This document shows positions 36,540 to 47,050 of a stretch of DNA of 64,000 nt, in pieces. The notes under the pieces were generated by a model. That model saw only the letters and a program-made list of their open reading frames with translations, made no database searches and was not told where the DNA came from. The position numbers and the translations under genes were made by a program. Source of the DNA: Gavia stellata (taxonomy: Eukaryota > Chordata > Aves > Gaviiformes > Gaviidae); assembly GCF_030936135.1 (NCBI RefSeq), contig NC_082604.1, positions 7,261,001 through 7,325,000 on the forward strand. Direction: 5' to 3'. Each line of letters begins with the position of its first letter. Position 1 is the first letter of the stretch.

Positions 36540-38510
36540 AATGTCCCCGCATCTCGGAGGCATCACAGGAACCAGAAGGGCGACCTGTAAGGCCAGGGGA
36601 GAGAGAAGCCGCCCCTGCCCCTGCCCGCCCGCCCGCCTCCCCGCCGCCAGCCCGGCCGGGCGGCCGCTGCCCCCGCGCCCCTCCCGCCGCGCTCTGGGGA
36701 CATCAGATCGTTGCCATGGCGATCCGTGAGGACACGAATTAAAGTGCCTCGGGGATCTATCTCCCACTGGTATTAGCGGGGATCCCAGTGGCCGTTCCCA
36801 GCCGGTGTGTACCCCTCCTGCCTCGTTTGGGGGAGATTCCGCAGGCAGAAGGGGCTGGCCGCCCGCTGCGCGCCCACCTCGCCGCGGGTACGGGCTGAAA
36901 ACGAATCCAGGGAGAATCCCGGCTGCCGAAGCCTCAGCCTCCTGGAACCTGCCTCTCCCCGAAACCCTTGCCAGCCTCACCCCGCGCCCGGGGGGTGTCT
37001 TTCACCAGCCAGGCAGCCAGCGGCGGGGAACTGCTGCCGGGGCGCTGCCGCTTCACAAGCGCTTCCCTGCCCGGGCTGGGCGAGCCCTCGTTACCGGCGC
37101 CGCTGCTTGTCCTCTGCCGGGGCTGCCCGCCCTCCCCAGCGACGGGCGCGGCGGGCCGCAGCGGGGCTGGCTGCCGGCTGCCTTTGCACGGCAGTGGTTC
37201 CCGGTACCCGGGCGCGGGGGGCGTTAGGAGACACGTCCAGATGCCACAGACGCAGCCGCCGATAAGCAGCAGGCGATATCGCCTCCTAAAGCAAGGAGCA
37301 GAGGAAACTCGGCACATCGTCAACAACATGTGCCTGATACTTTTTTCCCGAACATCTTGTTAAAAGCAACACCTGAAAAAAGATGAGTAGCGAGTGACTC
37401 CTTTTTGTTTCTTCCCCCTTTTGATAACTTAGGACACTACGCCTCGTGTTGTGCTCAGCTTCGCCCGGTCCTTTTTTGATTGTTTGGGTTTTCACAGAAC
37501 AGAACGATAGTAATAAAAAGAACCACAGTTATCGTTGGGAAAAAACGGGGAAACAGGCGCCGTATCTTAAACAACAGGTCCGTAACTCTTCCGTGCGGCG
37601 CAGCCGGCAGCCTGCCTCTAACGCCCGGCTCCGGGCACGCACCGCGTGCCCGAAGAAGTGGAAGCTGCCCCGCCAGCCTAGAAATCACGGGCCGCTTCCC
37701 CACCCCCGTCCAGAGCCCATTTACCGGAGCCTGACCCTTTTTGCAGACACCCCCGCCCCGGCCAAGTGCCGGAGCTCCCACCGCTTGTCAGCTAAATGCC
37801 CTCCCGGGGCCGACGGCGGGTTGGCGCGGTTTGCGCCGCGCCGCTCCCGTGCCGCACTCACAGCGTGCTGCCCAATTTAATCGCGAACAGTCAGTGTAAA
37901 CGGGAAATGTGATATTCCGTCCCCTTACTTCGTAATCGCTCCGGATTAGCTATTCCTGTGGTGGTGGGGGGAAATCCCGTCGGAGAGAGAGAAAGAAACT
38001 GAACGAAGGTAGGCGACCAATTCATCTGCCAGCAAAACTAGCGTTTACAGGGACCTGCTGGGAAGTCGGGAGCCTCGGCCGCTGGGCAGGCTGCGGAGCC
38101 GGCTGGGTGCCCGCGCCCGCCTGCGCCCGCCGGGGACACCGAGCTCGGGACCGCCGGGACTTCAGGGCAGGGTGCACCCCCTCCCAAAGGCAGAGCCGGG
38201 GGAGCCAGTGTTTCGCTTTCAGATCCCATCTGATGAGATTTCTCACAGTATTTGCCCGCTGTGCAGCTTGAGGGAGAGCCAGGCTCCCCTCCCCTGCGCA
38301 AGGCGTTCGTGCTCTGTGTTCCTCGACTCCCTCTCCCCGGGAGACCGGGCAGGTCCCCGCAGCGGCGAGCGGGCTCCCGCGGGGCGCAGCCCAGCCTCGG
38401 CGCCCGCCGCCCGGCTCCGTGTGCTGGGGCGGGAGCAAGCACGAGGTTTCGTCGAAAGCCGAGTTCTGCTTCAGGCAACGTGCGGCTGGTTTTGAACGAA
38501 TGCCCACCAG
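36540..38510. promoter_or_regulatory. CpG-rich block, distal 3' flank of FOXL2
   Basis: Two dense GC/CpG stretches (about 36,540-37,230 and 37,560-38,500) are separated by a more AT-rich gap. Open frames on both strands are composition-driven. A donor-like GAAG|GTAGGC lies at about 38,010 on the plus strand. No gene is recognised. The block probably extends the FOXL2 CpG domain. Confidence 0.55.
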
Positions 38511-38899
38511 CCCACCGAATCCTGCAGCTGCTTGTTTGGCTAATAAAACCCCATGTGGTTTCTAAACTTATAGAAGGAAAAAGGAAAAAGATGTCCATCC
38601 AAGTAAACTGTAAGTGAAAACTTCATTGATTACCTCCGCCTTCCTGTCTCTGATTTGATTAATCATTTGCCATCATGCTTTCCGAGTCACTTCTGTGTTG
38701 GTTTCCCTCTGCTCCCTCTGCCTGAATCCTGTAAGACTTTTCCAGAAGGGCGGCTGTGATGTTGAGACCAACATACTGTAAACAACCACAAGAAGCAGAG
38801 CTAATGTTTTCAATACAGCTCAAGGACTAAAATAAACTCATTGGAATAGGGCAGCCCGAGCGATTGTTTTGGTGAGCGCTTCCCAGGCCCGCTGCTGAG
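38511..38899. other. AT-rich gap between CpG blocks
   Basis: This stretch has ordinary vertebrate intergenic composition, with TGATTTGATTAATCATTTG near 38,650 containing a near-palindromic homeodomain-type ATTAAT core. No coding frame is recognised. Confidence 0.4.
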
Positions 38900-39709
38900 C
38901 ACATCCCCGAGGGCTACCTGGGGCGGGCGGCGGTGCCGCGGCGGCCCCGCGGCGGAGCGGGCGGGCGCCGAGCCCCGCCGGGAGGAGCCCCCCCGCCGCC
39001 GCCTGCCCTGCGCGGGGCCGAGCCCTGCTGCGGGGCAGATGTTACACCGCCGCGGAGCGGAGCCCTGCCAGCCGCGGAGCTGCCCCGCAGCCCCAGGGAT
39101 GGGCTTCTGGGAGGCTGCGCATAGGTGGACGGAGAAGGCGCAGGGGAGCCGCAGACCCCGGAGCCCCCCCTGAGGCCCGGCTCCCTCCCCAGCCCCCGGC
39201 CGCCGAGGGGTGCCCAGGGCTGCAGGCGCCGCTGGCGGGGCTCAGCGCGGCGCCCAGGGCTCCGCAGCGCGTCCCGGGGCTCTCGAGTCTGGTTATCCCG
39301 GCCCCGGCCCACAACAGTGCCGGGCTTTTCAGTCCTCGCAGTACTGTTTTCCACCGCCTTCTATGGCCTAAAGCCCCACGCCGGCGGCCCGTGCCCCCTG
39401 CACGGAGCTGGCTCCCTCCGTTTGAGGCTTCCCGGCCTCTCCTGCGAGCGGGCGGGACCGGACCCCGCATGGCGGGCCGAGCCCCAGCGGGGGGGACGGA
39501 GGGGTCCCCGGACCCTGCCCGCCACCCACCCCGTCGGGCCGCCCTCCGGCAGCGCAGGGCCCGCGGGCGGGCTGGGACGGGCCCCGGGGCGCGGGGCAGG
39601 CGGCGAGCCGGGGCACCGGAGCTCGCAGCGCTCCCGACCGCCGGGGCACGGCGGCCGGGCAGCGGTGAGAGCGACCGGCAGCCGCGTCCGTCACACACGC
39701 AGAGCGGAG

Positions 39710-39870
39710 ATTTTTTAAGTAACAAATGTACTTTTTTATTTTTGAAACAAAAATATCGTTTTCGGCTTAACAATAGCCGGATCTCGCTGAATGAAGCCTT
39801 TGCATATTTTCCTGTTTTAATTGGTTGTATAATAAACAGTCCTGACCCCGCACTCTCTTTTCAATGAGTT
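39710..39870. promoter_or_regulatory. AT-rich island with octamer-like and CCAAT words
   Basis: About 160 bases of AT-rich sequence separate two CpG-dense stretches. It includes TTTGCATATTTTCC (octamer-like), TTAATTGGTTG (reverse CCAAT) and AATAAACAG (forkhead-like). The abrupt composition change suggests a constrained element. No coding frame is evident. Confidence 0.35.
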
Positions 39871-40193
39871 CAGGGTGAAACGCGGACCATGGGACTGGAA
39901 ATGACTTTTTCACCACTTAAAACACGGACAAGAATACCAGGAATCAGGCGGTATTAAACAGCCGCACCGGCCGGGGCGGGAGGGGGGCGCAAGGTGAGAG
40001 CTGTGCCTGTGTCTCCTCCCGGAGCACGGCTCTGCCCTGCCCGCAGCCACCGGCACCGTCGCGCACCCGCCTCGGGCACGACGAGAGGAACCGGGGCGCC
40101 CCGGGCCGCGACCGTTCCCCTGGGGTCCCTCAGCACCCCGCTGTCGGGCGGCTGCCCCCGCGCTCCTGCCGGGCCGCAGGCAGAGGGCAGCTG

Positions 40194-40213
40194 TGCCGTG
40201 CCGTGCCGTGCCG
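40194..40213 (+). repeat. (TGCCG)4 pentanucleotide repeat
   Basis: Four exact TGCCG copies in tandem. The repeat unit is similar in type to the pentamer array near 35.7 kb. Confidence 0.8.
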
Positions 40214-40362
40214 GCGGGGAGCGCTCCCGGGGCTGAGGGCTCTGCCACCCTCCGAGCCCGGCGAGGGCTCGAGGGCTGCACAAAGGACCGGAGAGGAAGA
40301 AAAACCTGCGGCCGCAAAATGGCCCCTCCGGGCCTGGCACTGCCCCAGGGGCTGGAGCAGCC

Positions 40363-40378
40363 GGGGGGGGGGGGGGGG
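40363..40378 (+). repeat. Poly(G) run of 16
   Basis: An uninterrupted run of 16 G on the plus strand inside CpG-rich DNA. It can form a G-quadruplex and is a likely site of sequencing or assembly length error. Confidence 0.9.
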
Positions 40379-40735
40379 CGGTGGGAGCCCGCTCAGCCCC
40401 GGGGAGCAAACCCTTCCCCCGAGGGGCACGGGCAGCGCGCTCCCGCTCCGGCAGCGGCCAAGGCAGGCTGCTTCCCCGCCCGCTCCGCGCAGGGAGAAAA
40501 CAGCCCTCGCTCTTCTGCTTTCATCTCTCGCCAGCGTTGCATAAACCTGGGGCCGCTCCGGCAGGGCAGCGACGGCAGCTCAGCCAGGACAGCGGCCCCG
40601 AGCCCCCCCTGCCCCGGCTCCGGCCCCCGGAGCAGCCCCGCAGCGGGCGGCGGCCCCGAGGCCGGAGGAGGCTCCGCGCCGCGATGCCGGCCCGGGGAGC
40701 GCGTCCCGCTCCGCGGAGCGTTCCTCCTGCCGTCA

Positions 40736-40744
40736 TTTATATAA
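40736..40744. promoter_or_regulatory. TATA-like element in the 3' CpG block
   Basis: TTTATATAA stands alone in GC-rich DNA and reads as TATA-like on both strands. No downstream gene is recognised on either strand, so this is a weak call. Confidence 0.2.
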
Positions 40745-41574
40745 CGGGGAAAGGCCTTACGCAACGCGCAAACGCAGCTCTCGCCAAGAGACCGGCGCTC
40801 GGCCGCTTGCTTTCGTAAGGGGCCGACGGGGCTGGGTGGCGGCGCAGCCCGGGGGCAGGTGGGAGCCGCAGGAGGAGCTGGCGCGGTGGCCCACGGCGCA
40901 GGAACGCTGAGCCGCCGTGGGCATCCCAGGGCCCGCGCCGTTCGTGCCCACGGGGCTGCCTGCACGTGGGGTCGGTACAGCTCCCTTCTCACGCCCAGCC
41001 GCTGCCGTCCCAAGTGCCGTTCTGCCGGGATGCGGGGCCGATGCTGCACGGCAGCAAGGCTGCCCAGTGACCTGGGCTTGGGGACGCGGAGGGACATGTC
41101 TCTCCCGGGAGGCTCAATCCCTGCGTGCCCACGCCTGGGTGTTCGTTAGCGCACAGCGAGGCCCCCTGGCTCCCCACCGGCCCGGCGCTTGCTGCCCGGC
41201 GAGCAGGGATGTGATGGCCGCCCAGGCCGGCGGGACCTGAACGGGAGGCCCGGCCGCTCCCAACAGCGGCAGAGGCCGCGCTGCTGCCGGCAGGACGGGC
41301 TCAGCCCCACGCCGCCGCCCGACGGCGCCCGGCGAGCGCGGGGAGGCCGGCCCGGGACGCCTGCGGGGCTCTGGCTCTGATTTCCCGACCCCTCTGCGGA
41401 GGGCCGAGGGCAAAGCGAGGCGGCGCCGCCGGCGGCACGGCCGGGCTGGAGGCAGCCCGGGGCCTCGCCAGCCCCGTCCCGCCGGTCCCGGGCCGGGGAG
41501 CGGTCCGCACCGGGGCTGCCAGGGCGGTCCTGAGGGCAGGGTGGAGGGCGGGGGTAGCAGCCGTGCCCAGGACA

Positions 41575-41665
41575 CGGTGGCTGTTTAATAAACCCCACGA
41601 GTTTACATTCAGTGCAGCCGCTGTTTATAAAATACAGAAAACGATCGTGAAAACATCCTACAGGC
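41575..41665. promoter_or_regulatory. Forkhead-site-rich AT island in the 3' CpG block
   Basis: A 90-base AT-rich island sits in extreme GC-rich DNA. It contains TGTTTAATAAAC, GAGTTTACATT and CTGTTTATAAAAT, three forkhead-like words in about 55 bases. It is 2.7 kb beyond the FOXL2 3' end and could bind FOXL2 itself or another forkhead protein. This is inference from motifs only. Confidence 0.35.
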
Positions 41666-44307
41666 GCGACGGCGGCACCGGCTGACCTGGGGACGCGCTG
41701 CTGCCGGGGAGCGGGGGGCTCGGGGCGAAGGCAAGCAGAGCCCGGGCCGGGCACAGGGAGTCCGGCAGACGGACAGGCCCCTGGCCGGCAGGACGAGCGG
41801 ACTCTCCCGGCTCTGCCCGCCCGCACGACGGACCCCGCGGCCGCGTCTCTCCCCTGTCGGGCCCAGGCCCCCGGCAGCCGCAGCAGAAAGCCCACGGTGG
41901 GTGAAGGCTGGCCGGGGACCCCGAGGGCACCTTTGCCTGCTTCGAGCTGCCCCATACTGCCGCACCGCGCCCTCTGGGGAAGGGAGGCCCTCGTCCAGAT
42001 GCAGCACTTGCCCACCACCGAACGGCAGGCAAACTCGCTGCTCCCTGCCTCTCCGTATTGACACAGCCGGGGGCTGGTCACCCGTCGCGGGCCCAGGCTC
42101 TCCCCCGGCGGCGCCACCGCCTGGAGACCCCGCGGGAATCGGAGCAACCCCGGGGGCCGCAAGGCCCGGCCCGGTCCCGGGCTGCCGCCGCCTCCCCCTG
42201 TACCTAGGCACCGCCAAGTATCGCTTCACCCAAAGCCGGCGAGGCCCTAGCCCGCTCCCGGGCGTTTGCCAAGGCGCCGCAGCCCGGCCGAGCGACGGCA
42301 CAGCCCGGGAAGGGGCCCGGGGCGGCACTCCCGCCCTCCCTTCGCCCCGTGCCCACAGCCGGCGGCGGCAGGGGTTTCCCTTGCGAGCTCGCCGTGGCCC
42401 CCATGTACCCCGCAGGAGACAAGCGGGACTAGCAGTACCTATCGAATAAGCAACAAGCAGCCAGGGCCCTGAGCCCTCCGGCGCAAGGCTGCAACCCAGG
42501 GGCGGGCAGCGGCCGGGCTGTCAGGGCCGGTCGCCGCGCTCGCGTTGCGCTCCTCGGGGCGTGTGAGCGGTGCCGCCTCTCCCCTCCGCCGCCAGCTCCC
42601 ACCTGAGCGCCCCGGGCAGGCCTGGGACCCCGAGGGAGTGACCCGCTCCAGGCAGCGGCCGGCAGAGCCACGGGTGGCAAAGGCGTGAGTCGAGGCCGTG
42701 TCCCATGTGCGCTGGCAGCCCCGGGGCTGTCCGCCGCCCGATCCGGCCTTTTGCCTCCCGTTGCATCGGTGTTTGTGTAGGGGCTGGGCTCGCTCCTTCC
42801 CTCCCGGCCCCGGGGCAGCAGCTCGGCCCCGCAGCCCGCTGCGCACAGCAGGGAGCGGCCGCGGAACCGGTGCCGCGCAGCGACCCCGTTTGCCGCAGCC
42901 CCGCGTCTCCGCCCGCCCGGGAGCGGAGCCCCTCGGCCGCACCACCGCTCCCAGCGCTCTCCCGCTCGGGCCAGGCCCTGGGGACCGGGGGCAGGGGGCA
43001 CAGCAGGGCCTCCAGCCCGCAGCGAGGCCGGGCTGGCCCGGCGGGTGGCCCCGCAGCCCTCCTCCCCTGGCCGTGCCCGCCGAGCTGCGCCGCGGTAGAG
43101 AGGCGACCGGTCCCCGCATCCCCCCACCACTGATTTCTGCGACCGAGCTGGAGGCTGCCGCTTCCTTCCGTGCAGGGAGTCTGCAGAAGGCCCTGGCGGA
43201 GAGGAGAGCGTCAGGCGGCCGGGTAAGGCCCTGTCTGCACCCGGCGCCCGCGGGTCACGTCTCCCGTGGGCCCCGGCATAGGCCTCCGGCAGCGGTAGGG
43301 GAGTGCTCACCCCCGGTATCGCGTTTTGCCCCTGGAACCCCGTCTCAGGGGCGTGAGCTGCCCGCGCAACCCGGAACAAGCGGAACACCCGCATCCCCGC
43401 TCCCGCCCGCGGGACAGCAGGCCTGGCCCAGGTCGGCATCCAAGGGGACCCGCTGCGCCCCGGGCCGGCACCGGGCGGGGGCCACCCCACCTGCCCCGCC
43501 GCCCCGTCCCCTCCTGAGCCCCCAGGCGCCCCCGCAGGGGCCGCTGCCTGCGAGCGCGGGCAGGCTTTGAAGCGAGGACCAGGCCTCGGGAGAGCGGCTG
43601 CCGGAGCCACCGGCCCCGCGAGGAAAGCGACACCCGCCAGCCGCTCCCAGCACCGGCACCGGCCGGGGCCCAGATGGGGCGCGGGCCCCGCCGCAGAGCA
43701 GCGCAGCCAGGCCGGGCCCGGGGCGACGCGGGGCTGCGTTGTGCCGCCCGGCGCCGCGACCCCGAGCAGGCGGGGAAGAAACGAAAGCGGAGCCGGGGTT
43801 TGTGGCGGGCACAGCCCCCGGCACTGCCCGGAGGGCTCTGCCTTCCGGCGCCCCGGGAGGGCCGGGCACACGGGCGAGGTGCTGGCGGCTGCCCGCGGCC
43901 CGGAGCGGAGGCGCTCCCAGGCCCGCCCGCCCGCCCCCGGTGCCACCGAAACGGTCCCCGCACCTCCTCGGCGGCCGTCAAGACAGCACCGGGGCGCCGG
44001 TCGGAGCGGCTCCGCCGGACCTCTCCCTCCCGTGCGCAGCCCGCCACGGCGCTCAACGGAGCCGATACACCGCCCAAGCGCAGCCCGCGTATCTACCTCA
44101 GCGGAGCAGGCGTGCGCGGCTGCGGAGAGCGCTGCAAGCCCGCTGCCGGGGCACGGGGCCGGGAGCCGCGCCCGCCGCCGGGAGCCGGCCGGGCAGCGCG
44201 GAGCGGCCCCGGCACGGGGCGCCCGCCCTGTCCTCCGCTGCCGCTTCTCGATCCCGAGCGCGGGGGAGCGGAGTGAAATAAAACGATATGGAAAGAAGGA
44301 AAGGCAT

Positions 44308-44313
44308 TTTATT
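44308..44313 (-). other. FOXL2: Poly(A) signal AATAAA for FOXL2
   Basis: The minus strand reads CCAATAAAATGCC here. A pyrimidine-rich element (CCTTTCCTTCTTTCC) follows within about 20 bases, as expected downstream of a cleavage site. It sits at the lower edge of the AT-rich segment, exactly where sequence returns to GC-rich. Confidence 0.65.
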
Positions 44314-45016
44314 GGAGACTTTACAATGCTAGAAGTACAATAAAAGTGCTAGTTCACGCTAGAAAAGTTGGTCCCAAAATGGTACTATGCCACAGCATCT
44401 ATCAGCTTACACAAACATTTATAAAATCGCTATGAACTGGCCCCTGTATTATAAACGCTATTTTTTTTTCACATTAATCTGTGTAAAATCGAAGGATCAA
44501 AACGTTTTTAGAAAAAGGGCAAGCATTCAAAAGCAGAACCTACCGGAAAATCCATTTTGGGCCAGGTTTGGGGTCAAAAAATACGAAGATAGTTTAAACT
44601 TTCATTATTAATAATAATATGCACACGGAAAAATATTCCAATTTATAGGAAACCGTCTTTTTTTTTATAACATCAAAATATTTTTTTAGACCTGTATAAA
44701 ATTACTTTTAAGACCTCAGAGGACATTGTCTCCTTTAAAAAATATATTTACCGCTGCCGAAACGTTTCACGAGTGACCCTGGCGGGTTTTGTTTGTTGGT
44801 TTCTAATAACCAGCAATATCGCACATCTCCTGCTGTTACAGCAGTCCCCACGTAAGTACTATTTTGACGAGAAGCCACAGCTCGGAAGAAGCGCAGTGCT
44901 TTGCAGACCGAAGAAGAAGAAGAAAGATAAGACGAAGAGGAGGACGAGCACCGCGGGCACACGGCAGTGTCTAGGCCCTGCCAGCCCCGCACCGCCACGC
45001 GTGGAAATGCCTCTGC

Positions 45017-45024
45017 TATTTACA
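45017..45024 (-). promoter_or_regulatory. Pumilio response element in FOXL2 3' UTR
   Basis: In mRNA sense this reads UGUAAAUA, a perfect match to the Pumilio consensus UGUANAUA. It lies about 440 bases after the stop codon. PUM1/PUM2 repress germline and gonadal mRNAs, so a functional site is plausible. An 8-mer can also occur by chance. Confidence 0.4.
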
Positions 45025-45347
45025 AGCTCCGCTTTACTCTCCCCAAGGCTGAGCCCAAAAAGATTAGGGCACGAGCAGAATTTTAGGGCTAAACAGCCTA
45101 ATTTTAATTACATGCTTCCCCCCCCCCAGCCCCTCACAAACAAACAAAGACACGAGCAGAGAAGCGACCGCTAAATCCGAGCTCGCCTAAGGCAGCCGGC
45201 GCGGCCCCGCGGGGGAAGCTCCCACACTTACACTGCCTTCTCCTCACCGTAGGACGGCTCCTACACTTACACTACACGCGGAGCAGGGCTACTATTTTCC
45301 CACCGCACCAGTTTGGGCACAGAGAGAGAAAAGTCCGCAGCTAGAGA

Positions 45348-45369
45348 GGAGGAGGAGGAGGAGGAGGAG
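45348..45369. repeat. (GGA)n trinucleotide repeat in FOXL2 3' UTR
   Basis: About seven uninterrupted GGA units on the plus strand, which is UCC in the FOXL2 mRNA, lie roughly 100 bases after the stop codon. It is a simple-sequence tract with potential length polymorphism. Confidence 0.85.
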
Positions 45370-45463
45370 AGGCACGGGAGCACAGGAGAAGGCGGCGGGA
45401 TCGGAGAGGGGCAGCGGGGCCGGGGCAAGGGCATTTCTGTGGCGGCGGCCGGCCGGAGCCTCC

Positions 45464-46378
45464 CTAGATGTCTATGCGGGAGTGCAGGGCGCTGTGTTTG
45501 CTGTCGTGCTCCCAGTAGGAACAGTGCATCATGGACAGCTCGGCGGGCTGGCGGGCGCAGGCAAACTGGAGGCCGGCTCCGTTCGCGGCCGGGGCCGCGG
45601 GCGGCGCGGGGCTGGCCGGGCTGAGCTGCTGGGGGTGGTGGGCGTGCGGGTGGTGGTGGTGGCCCATGCCGTTGTAGGAGTTCACCATGCTGGGCAGCGC
45701 CATGCTCTGCACCCGCGAGTAGGGGCTGTAGGACGCCGGGCCCGAGAGTCCTTTCACATTGACGGGGCTGACGTTCCCGCCAGACATCTGGCAGGAGGTG
45801 TAGGGCATGGGCGCGGGGGGCTGCGCCAGCGGCCACGAGTTGTTCATGAAGGTGGACTGCAAGTACTTGGGCGGGGAGAGGTAGCCGTAGCTGTCGGGGC
45901 TGAAGAGGGTCTTGCCGGGCTGGAAGTGGGTCGGGGGCGGCCGGAAGGGCCGCTTCATCCTTCGTCTCCTGCGGTAGTTGCCCTTCTCGAACATGTCCTC
46001 GCAGGCCGGGTCCAGGGTCCAGTAGTTGCCCTTGCGCTCGCCGCCGCCCTCCCGGGGCACCTTGATGAAGCACTCGTTGAGGCTGAGGTTGTGGCGGATG
46101 CTGTTCTGCCAGCCCTTCTTGTTCTTCTCGTAGAAAGGGAACTTGCTGATAATGTACTGGTAGATCCCGGACAGCGTGAGCCTCTTCTCCGCGCTCTCGC
46201 GGATGGCCATGGCGATCAGGGCCACGTAGGAGTAGGGGGGCTTCTGCGAGGGGTCCGGCTTCTCGGGGCCCTTGTCGGCGCTCAGCTCCTCCTTGCCCCG
46301 CTCCGGCTCCTTGCTGCCGCTGGTGTCATGAGCCAGCAGCGCCACCGTGTCCTCGCCGTCCGGGTAGCTGCTCATCAT
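45464..46378 (-). CDS. FOXL2: Forkhead box protein L2, single-exon transcription factor
   Basis: This is a nuclear forkhead transcription factor of 304 residues. In vertebrates FOXL2 drives ovarian granulosa cell differentiation, eyelid and pituitary development, and represses testis genes. Residues 1-43 are an acidic, variable N-terminus. The forkhead domain spans about residues 44-140 (45,959-46,249), starting at [15 protein letters not shown]. Its recognition helix, [18 protein letters not shown], lies at 90-107, with Asn92, Arg95 and His96 in the usual base-contact positions. A basic nuclear-localisation stretch, [11 protein letters not shown], is at 136-146. Cys126 aligns with human Cys134, the granulosa-tumour site, and is unchanged. 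A His-rich run is at 240-248. The conserved tail [20 protein letters not shown] is at 271-290. The start is the first in-frame ATG (tandem Met-Met) with A at -3. The frame stays open about 119 codons upstream but has no earlier ATG. Length matches non-mammalian family members. There is no intron, frameshift or truncation. Confidence 0.98.
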   Translation of the reverse strand: MMSSYPDGEDTVALLAHDTSGSKEPERGKEELSADKGPEKPDPSQKPPYSYVALIAMAIRESAEKRLTLSGIYQYIISKFPFYEKNKKGWQNSIRHNLSLNECFIKVPREGGGERKGNYWTLDPACEDMFEKGNYRRRRRMKRPFRPPPTHFQPGKTLFSPDSYGYLSPPKYLQSTFMNNSWPLAQPPAPMPYTSCQMSGGNVSPVNVKGLSGPASYSPYSRVQSMALPSMVNSYNGMGHHHHPHAHHPQQLSPASPAPPAAPAANGAGLQFACARQPAELSMMHCSYWEHDSKHSALHSRIDI

Positions 46379-47044
46379 GGTGCCCCGCGTCCGCCGCCCC
46401 GCCGCCCGGGGCGCGCAGCGCAGCGCCGCGCGGTGCGGCGCGCTGACCGGTGCGCGGTGCACGGAGCCCGGTGCTGGCGGCCGTCCCGCCCCGCACTCGC
46501 CGGGACCGGGGCCGGGACCGGGGCCGAAGCCGGGACGGAGATCGGGAGGCGCCTCTCGCGGCGCCGCTGGTCCGTGCAGCGCGGCGGCGCCGGCGTCCCT
46601 GCCCCCGCGGGCTCCGCTCCCCTCTGCCGCGGCGGCCGGGCTCTTTTCTGATTTGTATGGGCCCGGCCGAGTTCCGCTTTCGTCAGGAGCCCGCTCCCCT
46701 ATCGCCGCCGAGCCGCTGGGCACGGCCGAGTTCACCCCGCAGTCACGGCGCCGCGCTCAGCCCCGCGCACACGCGGCCCGACGTGGCCCCGCGGAGCGGC
46801 GCGGAACCGCCCCGGCGCGGCCGCGCCGCCGGGGGCGGGGGAGGGGGGGCGCGTCCGGGGGTGCGCTGAGCGAGCCTCCGCCGCCCGCCCGGCGAGCCCG
46901 CCGGGGCCCGCGGCGCTGCGCTCCCCTCCCGCCCGGCGAGGGGCCGCGCTGGAGGCGGCGGGTGCGAGAGGGGGTGTGCCCGCAGCCGCGGCGCTCGCCC
47001 CTGCCCCGGCGGCTGTCACACGTCCAGCCGCACACGCGGTCGCG

Positions 47045-47050
47045 TTTATA
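47045..47050 (-). promoter_or_regulatory. TATA-like element upstream of FOXL2
   Basis: The minus strand reads ACATATAAACGCG inside otherwise GC-rich DNA, about 670 bases 5' of the FOXL2 start codon. A start site 25-30 bases downstream would give a 5' UTR of about 640 bases. CpG-island promoters are often TATA-less, so this may be incidental. Confidence 0.25.

Larger units (their letters stand above)
38900..44280. promoter_or_regulatory. CpG-rich block 3' of FOXL2
   Basis: This is 5.4 kb of very GC-rich, CpG-dense DNA directly beyond the FOXL2 poly(A) signal, broken only by AT-rich islands at about 39,710-39,870 and 41,575-41,665. It holds many long overlapping open frames on both strands (the longest 505 codons). 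Their predicted products are Pro/Gly/Arg/Ala-rich and lack recognisable domains, as expected of stop-poor sequence. I interpret it as part of the unmethylated regulatory domain of FOXL2, not as genes. Confidence 0.65.
44290..45463 (-). other. FOXL2: Inferred FOXL2 3' untranslated region
   Basis: The 1.17 kb between the FOXL2 stop codon and the first good poly(A) signal on the minus strand has no open frame of note. The stop-proximal half is GC-rich and holds a (TCC)n tract in mRNA sense. The distal half, about 44,290-44,900, drops sharply to AT-rich sequence, unlike the very GC-rich DNA on either side. A compositional switch like this fits a constrained 3' UTR. The exact 3' end is inferred from the signal at 44,308-44,313, not from transcript data. 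Confidence 0.65.

Noticed and set aside
41146..42162. 338-codon minus-strand frame
   Set aside because: Low-complexity GC-rich translation overlapping other frames. It crosses an AT island with no sign of exon structure.
42429..43946. 505-codon open frame on the minus strand
   Set aside because: It lies in very GC-rich DNA where stops are rare, overlaps long frames on the other strand, is Pro/Gly/Arg/Ala-rich, and has no recognisable domain.
45482..46651. 389-codon plus-strand frame antisense to FOXL2
   Set aside because: It is the mirror of a GC-rich coding exon with biased codon use. The product (Val/Gly/Leu/Ala-rich) has no domain.
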